From: Petrolisthes cinctipes
Lineage: Eukaryota > Arthropoda > Malacostraca > Decapoda > Porcellanidae
Length of the DNA stretch: 64,000 bases
Assembly: GCA_033782935.1 (NCBI GenBank)
Contig: JAWQEG010000286.1
Span: forward strand, 1,005,501-1,069,500
Reading direction: 5' to 3'
The notes below the pieces were generated by a model. The model did no database searches. It saw only the letters and a program-made list of their open reading frames with translations, and had not been told where the DNA came from. The position numbers and the translations under genes were made by a program. Shown piece after piece: positions 56,840 through 64,000 of the stretch (position 1 is its first letter; the number at the start of each line of letters is the position of its first letter).

Positions 56840-58245
56840 ATAGGGCAAGCTTCGTGTCGCTTGGACACGACATTAGTAACAACAATACAGTAGGAAACTC
56901 TCTCTATACAATAATAAATTCGGGTAAAATAATTCATTTTATTGGACACAAAAGCTTAAAAATTCCAGACAGAGTGTTTTGCAATAAAAAGTCTTTCTTA
57001 AATCTGCAGCAAGGACCATTGACACCAAGTGACCATGTTCCCATTATAATGAGATTGTCTACCAGCCCCAATACAAGAAAGATATAAGATGACAAATGCT
57101 AATTGGACAGGATACAACGCAGATCTAGAATAATTAATACCTATTAACTTAAATAACAAAAATATAGAGGAAATAGACAAGGAACTCGAATATTTTCACG
57201 AGGAAATAATAAAAGCAATGAAAAACAACATACCTATGACAAAATACAAAACTTTACCCCACCCACCTATTAATGAAGAAATCAGATACAGTATATTTAA
57301 ACACAGTTTATTAATTAACTTCATTAGAACTGAGGAATGGAACAGAATGATAGAGAACATAAATGAAGCTGAGGATTCTAAAACCTTCTAGAAACAAATA
57401 AACCAATTAGAAGGGAAAGAAAAAAACATAACTCCTTATGTAAAAGATACAAATGGAAACAAGATTTACGAAGATGAAAAAATGGAAAAAGCATTCAGAA
57501 ATATTTGGTATTGAAAATCACTGAAATAATGAAAATTTTGACGAAGAACATGAAAATACTATTAATGAATGGATGCAAGACAAAATTAATGATATAACTC
57601 CAACAGAATTAATTAACTTAGACAGAATACCAAATGAAGATAAAATTACTGAGAGAACTACTACACAACTTGAGAAAATTCAAAGAAAAACACCAGGGCT
57701 AACAAAGACCAATAAAAATGTACTAATGAATCTACCACAACAAGGAATTGATACATTATTAAAAATAAATAATGCTTCATTATCAGCTGGATATTTTCCA
57801 GACGATCTAAAAAAGACCAAAATGATTTTCAGCCCTAAAGCAGGAAAAGATAGCAAAGAAATAATGAATTATAGACCGATATTCTTAGTGGAAGTGACTG
57901 AAAAATTACTTGAGAAAATTATCAACAGTAGATTACTTACATATTTAGAAAATAATAACATACTTAACAACAGACAGCATGGGTTCAGAAAAAAAACAGA
58001 GGAACACACACAGTTTTAGCAATTGTAACAGACACTGTAGTAAGAGCAAAATCAAATAATGGCCAAGTGAACCTAATACTAAGAGACATTAAAAAAGCAT
58101 TCGATAAGGTCTGGCATATAGGATTAAAATATAAGATATTAAGGACAACATTACCACCATACATGAAACAAATACTATGTGATTACTTAACTGACAGACA
58201 AATATACATCCAAATAGGACAGTACTTAGGTCTATTAACTACGTG
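56840..58245 (+). pseudogene. Degraded Jockey-type LINE (endonuclease end and RT start)
   Basis: Broken coding similarity to ORF2 of the intact LINE: LQQGPLTPSDHVPIIMRLST (endonuclease end), NKNIEEIDKELEYFHEEIIK, then RT start (PKAGKDSKEIMNYRPIFLVE; NNRQHGFRKKTEEHT; RDIKKAFDKVWH). Several stops and frameshifts. It ends abruptly at about 58245, after IQIGQYLGLLTT, where an inverted CR1-type fragment begins. Confidence 0.8.
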
Positions 58246-59215
58246 AGATGAGAGATGATTCCACTCTTGGATGCTGCGGGGAAAGAATGAGTGCCTAAAT
58301 ATATCAGTGCTTGTCAGGTATGTATGGTATTTTAAGTTGTGGCTGCCTCTAGTGGATCGTATACTTGTAGGGCGTAGATATGTGTCTTGGTCTATGTCAA
58401 CTAACTTGTTTGTGATTTTGTATATCATCTGTTGTCTTCGTGTTGCCAATGGGTCTAGTTTTGTGTCTTGTTTAAGCAAAGTGACTGATGTAGCGTGTCT
58501 GTAATCACGTCTGGCTCATCTTGCAGCTTTGTTTTGTATGGATTATAATTTATTGTGATATTATTGTAAGTGTGTGGGTCCCAGACGGTGTCGCAGTACT
58601 CTAAGTGTGGTCGAACGAATGTGTTATAAGCAATAATTTTGATGTATGTGTTACACCTGCTGAGGTTCCTGCGCAAGAACCCCAGGACCCTACTAGCTTT
58701 GGCCATGATGCTATCTATGTGTGTGTTTCACCTCATGTCCGCTGAAATGTGGACGCCTAAGTATTTGTGGGAAGTGACTGTGTTGAGGTTGGTGTTGTGT
58801 AGCTGGTATGTATTTGGAATGGGATTATGGGCTCGGGTAAAACAGATGTCTGGTCTTCACAGTCTTCCTGTAGTCGAAGGCAGTCATTCCTATCTTTAAT
58901 TGGTCTGTAGAATAAGCTATCGTCTGCAAAAAGTCTAGTGGTAGAGGAAAGTGAGAGTGGGAGGTCATTAATGTATGAAAGGAAGAGAAGGGGGCCCAGG
59001 ACAGTGTCCTGGGGTACCCCAGAGGTCACAGGAACAGATGGAGACTGACTACCGTCAAGAACTACTCGTTGCTTTCTGGTAGTCAAGAACGTTCTAATCC
59101 AGTGAAGAAGTTGTCCCTGTATGCCATATAATTCTAACTTGTGTAGTAGTCTTTGGTGAGGGACTTTGTCGAAGGCTTTGGCAAAGTCTAATATGATTTG
59201 TGTAATACATGAAAT
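58246..59215 (-). pseudogene. CR1/L2-type LINE fragment
   Basis: Minus-strand RT and C-terminus: [40 protein letters not shown], active site FADD, ASRVLGFLRRNLSRCNTYIK, ending SFFPRSIQEWNHLSSHV. Several frame breaks. These motifs (LGFLRRNL; RSFFPR..EWN) are typical of CR1/L2-like LINEs and distinct from the Jockey and RTE copies nearby. Confidence 0.82.
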
Positions 59216-59310
59216 TTCACAGTCAACTGCATGCTGTACAATATCTCTTGTGTAAATTGAGTAGAGGGTTGGTGAAACTATACCACCACGAGGCACTAAA
59301 CTATAGAAAT
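59216..59310 (-). pseudogene. Inverted Jockey-type LINE scrap
   Basis: Minus strand [20 protein letters not shown] matches the RT block GVPQGSVLSPTLFIIYTRDI of the intact LINE and would follow the sequence lost at 58245. The 3' part of that LINE copy therefore seems inverted together with the CR1 fragment. Confidence 0.6.
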
Positions 59311-59670
59311 ATATGTCTAGATTATTAGTTTTATTTTTATCTTTATATTTTACCCTTCGGTCGTCTTAATAATCACATGATATTTTTTCAATATGCTCAG
59401 GTAACAACCTCAGTTGTAATAATATGCATTTCAGGCCTGCATGCCAGATTTATAAAAAACCTTGGAAACATTACTTTCCCGCCTCTAATTACTGAGTATA
59501 ATACAGGATATTCCAGAATTCCAATAATCTTCCAGGCCGCCCTGGTAGACCATCAACCAACTCCATTCAATAATTTACTAAAAATATATATACCTTTCCT
59601 TTCCAGTTCCGTATAGAGCTCAGTGGGTTTTATGGAGATTCTTCCCGTAAAAAATCAAGGACCTTTTAAC
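59311..59670. other. Unassigned sequence
   Basis: About 360 bases, no supported gene. An 80-codon frame on the plus strand has no recognised motif. Histone-unit sequence resumes at about 59671. Confidence 0.45.
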
Positions 59671-59875
59671 ATTTTCCTCCTCTGAGATTCTAAAAATGCT
59701 TTCCCATATAGCTGTAAATCTTTGTTGATTTTCTTTACCATCATACAGTATATTTCATTTATGTTTTTATTGCTTCCATCTGTTATATATGGAGAAGAAA
59801 TGTTTGCAGTACCTCTCATTCTCTTTATCGGATCCCAGAAGTCATGGGAGTTCCTGTAATTATCTACTATACAGT
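59671..59875 (-). pseudogene. Fossil LINE fragment in the spacer, third copy
   Basis: Shorter match to 875-1163 and 53940-54230, upstream of the third H2B, in the same relative position. Confidence 0.55.
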
Positions 59876-60100
59876 ATATTGATTACATGTTATTTTCTAA
59901 TGATTTTGTCTGCAGTCATTTTTGTATGTTGAGTAAAATATGTCGGGAAATTTGGACGAATATATCATTTTCGTAAAATCTATACAAACCTTTGCCGACA
60001 TCATTATTGTTTTGTAATAAAATTCGTATCACCCAGAATTGTGTTTTGCAATTAGATTTACTGCTATTTTTGGTAGGTTGTTCTTTGTTAGGAGATGACT

Positions 60101-60183
60101 ATCAGAGGCACCTAATTTTGACCAATCTACGAGGAGCGAGCTGGGCTAGTGGTCGCCCGTGATCTTCACGTTCAATATAAATA
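60101..60183 (+). promoter_or_regulatory. H2B promoter (third copy)
   Basis: CAGAGGCACCTAATTTTGACC with an inverted CCAAT box (60101-60127) and TATA AATATAAATA (about 60174-60183). Same layout as the other H2B copies and adjacent to its gene. Confidence 0.78.
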
Positions 60184-60234
60184 AGAAAATGTAGTCTCGG
60201 TTCGACTACCAACTACCCATTGAACTAGGTAGAC

Positions 60235-60606
60235 ATGCCACCTAAGACTTCTGGAAAGGCTGCCAAGAAGGCTGGCAAGGCCCAGAAGGCCATTGCTAAA
60301 GGAGGCAAGAAAAAGAAGCGCAAGAGGAAGGAAAGTTACAGCATCTACATTTACAAGGTACTGAAGCAGGTCCACCCTGACACTGGTGTTTCCTCTAAGG
60401 CAATGTCGATCATGAACTCTTTCGTGAACGACATCTTTGAGAGAATCGCCGCCGAGGCCTCTCGCCTGGCACACTACAACAAGCGGTCCACCATCACCAG
60501 TCGGGAGATTCAGACCGCCGTCAGGCTCCTGCTCCCCGGTGAGCTTGCCAAGCACGCCGTGTCTGAGGGCACCAAGGCTGTCACCAAGTACACCTCCTCC
60601 AAATAA
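60235..60606 (+). CDS. H2B: Histone H2B (third copy, intact with promoter)
   Basis: Complete 123-residue H2B, same protein as the 47738 copy, with promoter, leader and 3' hairpin all in place. It is the only H2B in the window with both an adjacent promoter and the unaltered tail. Convergent with the broken H2A at 63657. Confidence 0.97.
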   Translation: MPPKTSGKAAKKAGKAQKAIAKGGKKKKRKRKESYSIYIYKVLKQVHPDTGVSSKAMSIMNSFVNDIFERIAAEASRLAHYNKRSTITSREIQTAVRLLLPGELAKHAVSEGTKAVTKYTSSK

Positions 60607-60642
60607 AGTGGTGCACTCTCCAGAATCATTTGGTCAACAATC

Positions 60643-60659
60643 GGCTCCTATTAGGAGCC
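60643..60659 (+). terminator. Histone 3' stem-loop of H2B, third copy (17 nt)
   Basis: GGCTCC-TATTA-GGAGCC, 36 bases after the stop. One loop base differs from the other H2B copies (TATTA against TGTTA). Confidence 0.88.
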
Positions 60660-60835
60660 ACAACATTTTAGACTTAAGGGAACTGTTATGGACAAAATTG
60701 AGTGTGGCCATGCATTAATGCTGGTTATCTTTTTTGTGGTGTTATGTCGGACGAGCTTTGTAGGTGTCTAGGTGCAATAAGGGGCGTGCGGTAGACGAAG
60801 TAGAAACAAAGCATGGAAGGTACCTCATTGCCATC

Positions 60836-61038
60836 AATGACAATGATGTTTGGAGTAAAGATTTGAAAAAGTGTTGCATTAGGTAATACTTTGAAGATAG
60901 GTACGAAATAGGATATACAGAAGTAGATAACAATTCCCGGGCTCAACCAGGGTGCTGTAGGTATTCATATTCGTTAAACAGTTATTTTTTCTGGTAGTCA
61001 CTCAGTTATACAGTCTGTTCGTACGATTTTTTTTTTTT
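60836..61038. mobile_element. About 200-bp insertion with poly(T) end in the H2B-H2A spacer
   Basis: Present here, absent at the matching place in the other two spacer copies (near 2115 and 47515). Flanked by TTGCCATC at both ends (60828-60835 and 61039-61046) and ends in about 14 T. The duplication and homopolymer suggest a small retroinsert. No family recognised; the poly(T) lies at the end opposite to where a tail would be if read from the plus strand. Confidence 0.5.
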
Positions 61039-61046
61039 TTGCCATC

Positions 61047-61996
61047 GGATCGGACTCTATAGGAGAGACTGCCTATCCTCAATGATGAATTTGTAGTTCC
61101 TCTTTTTATTTTTCCTAGGTTAGTGACAGTAGAGGAGGGGTGGGCCGCACTGGATAAATAAATGAACAGAGACGGTGTGTGCGCTTGTAGGAATATGAGT
61201 GTGTAAGGATAATCGTAAGAGTGGGGTTTGGCGTGTATACAAGCGTTAGTTTGTGTTATTAAGATGGTTTATTTGTGTAAGTATTAATGTGCTTGTATTT
61301 AAGAGAGGTTTTGTGTGTATGTATAAATTGATTTGTGCTTAAGAGTGTTTGTGTGTAGGTATTAGTAAGTTGGGCCTTCGTAACCACACTTGCTACAGAT
61401 TTTATATGGCTTAATTCCCTCGAATGAATAAGCACATATTCATCATTACCTTCGCTCAGGAATAGAATGTCGACATGCACGTCTATATACCTATTACCTA
61501 CTAATATACACAACACCTTCATATTTCATACACACTAGCGCTATATTTCTTTATTGTAGTGCATAATCTTTATTTCAACCTAATTCATTACATACACAAA
61601 AACCTTCACCTATCATATGCACTACTTATGTAATATCGTGCATATTATTTCGACGCAAATCACTCCCACTCGCATCTACAGGAATTTTGCAAGACACACA
61701 TTTGGGCGCAGAATGGTAAATAAAACCTTTATCTTTGTACCCATAATTTCAATCGTGGCAAATATTAACACCGACCCTTCTCTTTCAGTTAATCTGTAAT
61801 GTTCTTACTACAGATCTGTAGAGTCGGCTGCTAAGCCATGGTAATATAAGCCTTAATTAACCAGACTCGTACAAGAAGAGCTGAGTGAGAAGACGACTAT
61901 TGTCGCCGACCTTACATGAAAGCCTAAGTCAATAAAAGGAAATGTAATCCCTATAAATAGCTTGTCTATTATCAAACTCTTTGTGAAGGCAAGTGT
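61047..61996. other. H2B-H2A intergenic spacer, third copy
   Basis: Matches 2130-3070 and 46560-47500. No gene is recognised. Confidence 0.6.
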
Positions 61997-62013
61997 GGCT
62001 CCATTAAGGAGCC
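61997..62013 (-). terminator. Histone 3' stem-loop of broken H2A (17 nt)
   Basis: Minus strand GGCTCC-TTAAT-GGAGCC, same as the intact H2A copy. Confidence 0.85.
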
Positions 62014-62069
62014 GGATCTATAAGTTGGAAAGAGGAGGAAAGGAGGCTTCTGGGGACAGAGCAACCTTA

Positions 62070-63408
<1,339 letters not shown>

Positions 63409-63657
63409 CAAGTGACGGGGGATGATACGACTCTTCTTGTTGTCTCGGGCAGCATTGCCTGCCAGTTCCAACACCTCAGCAGCAAGGTACTCCATGACGG
63501 CAGCCAAATAGACTGGAGCTCCTGCACCGACGCGTTCAGCGTAGTTGCCCTTACGCAGCAGTCGGTGGATTCTACCCACGGGGAATTGAAGTCCAGCCCT
63601 GCTTGAACGGGACTTTGACTTTCCCTTCACTTTGCCTCCCTTGCCGCGTCCTGACAT

Positions 63658-63840
63658 GGTAACTGAGTCGATATAGAGTTCTGTCGAAGATTAACACAAA
63701 TGAAATTTTGCCCCAACAAAGCTTAAGTAGGGGCTGTAAAATCAGAGGCACCCTATTTTGACCAATCAAGGAGGAGCGCGAGGGTCGGACGGTGTCTCGT
63801 GATCCTCTCGCTCCATAGATAGAAATAACTTTGCCTTTGT
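63658..63840 (-). promoter_or_regulatory. Decayed H2A promoter
   Basis: The CCAAT-containing element is kept (minus strand GATTGGTCAAAATAGGGTGC, within 63741-63769), but the TATA region has been lost by substitutions compared with 46032-46041. Confidence 0.65.
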
Positions 63841-63865
63841 AAAAAAAAAAATTCAGTTTTTGTGA

Positions 63866-64000
63866 AATGTTTTTTATTGTTTATGATTTTTCCAAGTAGT
63901 TTTCCGGTTTCTTCTAATATAGGTATTTGTCTGTAGTTAATGATTGCTTTATTGTCCTTTCCTTCCTTAGGGATGAAAATCATTTTTGTCTTTTTTAGTT
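63866..64000 (-). pseudogene. Jockey-type LINE RT fragment at window edge
   Basis: Minus strand MIFIPKEGKDNKAIINYRQI then LEETGKLLGKIINN, similar to the RT start of the copy at 56840-58245. It is truncated at its 3' side against H2A upstream sequence and continues past the window. Confidence 0.7.

Noticed and set aside
58271..58504. Plus-strand frames across 58271-58899
   Set aside because: They are antisense to the CR1-type LINE fragment.
60880..60990. tRNA-derived SINE head in the 200-bp insert (CCCGGGCTCAACCAGGG resembles a B box in part)
   Set aside because: No matching A box at the right distance and the B-box match is poor.

Overview
This is eukaryotic DNA, most likely from an arthropod and probably a decapod crustacean. 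It holds intronless replication-dependent histone genes with TATA boxes and 3' stem-loops, set in a dense mass of LINE, Ty3/Gypsy, Penelope-like, hAT and other transposons and a very AT-rich 15-bp satellite. The host assignment is inferred from the histone sequences and the transposon mix, not proved.

The main organising feature is a giant imperfect palindrome. Starting from both ends and moving inward, the same landmarks appear in the same order on opposite strands: H4 3' end, spacer with a fossil LINE, H2B, H2A 3' flank, an old Gypsy element (Gypsy-2), 15-bp satellite, an RTE-type LINE, satellite, and a microsatellite/minisatellite inverted repeat centred near 28.95-29.05 kb. The left arm runs from 1 to about 28.95 kb and the right arm from about 29.05 to 54.98 kb. 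The arms share older damage (the same frameshifts in RTE and in Gypsy-2 gag) but carry different later insertions. Left only: a nearly intact LTR retrotransposon (Gypsy-1, 13576-22483) and a DNA transposon with an intact transposase frame (24263-27178). Right only: Penelope-like elements (30595-31705 and 41977-43445), two hAT MITEs, a foldback element and a full-length Jockey-type LINE (48146-about 53437).

Histone genes present: H4 (3' end, position 1), H2B (1529 +, 47738 -, 60235 +), H2A (46105 +, intact; 63657 -, broken), H4 (54953 -) and H3 (55664 +). H3 and H4 are divergent from a shared promoter; H2A and H2B are convergent. H1 is not seen. The left arm has lost H2A through a junction with 4 bp of microhomology at about 3072. 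The 47738 H2B has been cut from its promoter by the 5.3-kb LINE. The 63657 H2A is split by a 1.2-kb polyadenylated retroinsert encoding a cold-shock-domain protein.

The most unusual items are: (1) an SGNH/GDSL-hydrolase-like reading frame upstream of gag in Gypsy-1; (2) an in-frame UGA-CUA-G stop context at the Gypsy-1 gag/protease boundary, which suggests translational readthrough; (3) the cold-shock-domain retroinsert with a hairpin before its poly(A) tail; (4) a Jockey-type LINE at the H2B start with a 104-bp target duplication and an additional diverged H2B-like piece at its 5' end, which hints at target specificity; (5) 17-nt histone hairpins for H2A, H2B and H4 beside a canonical 16-nt one for H3; and (6) the palindrome itself.
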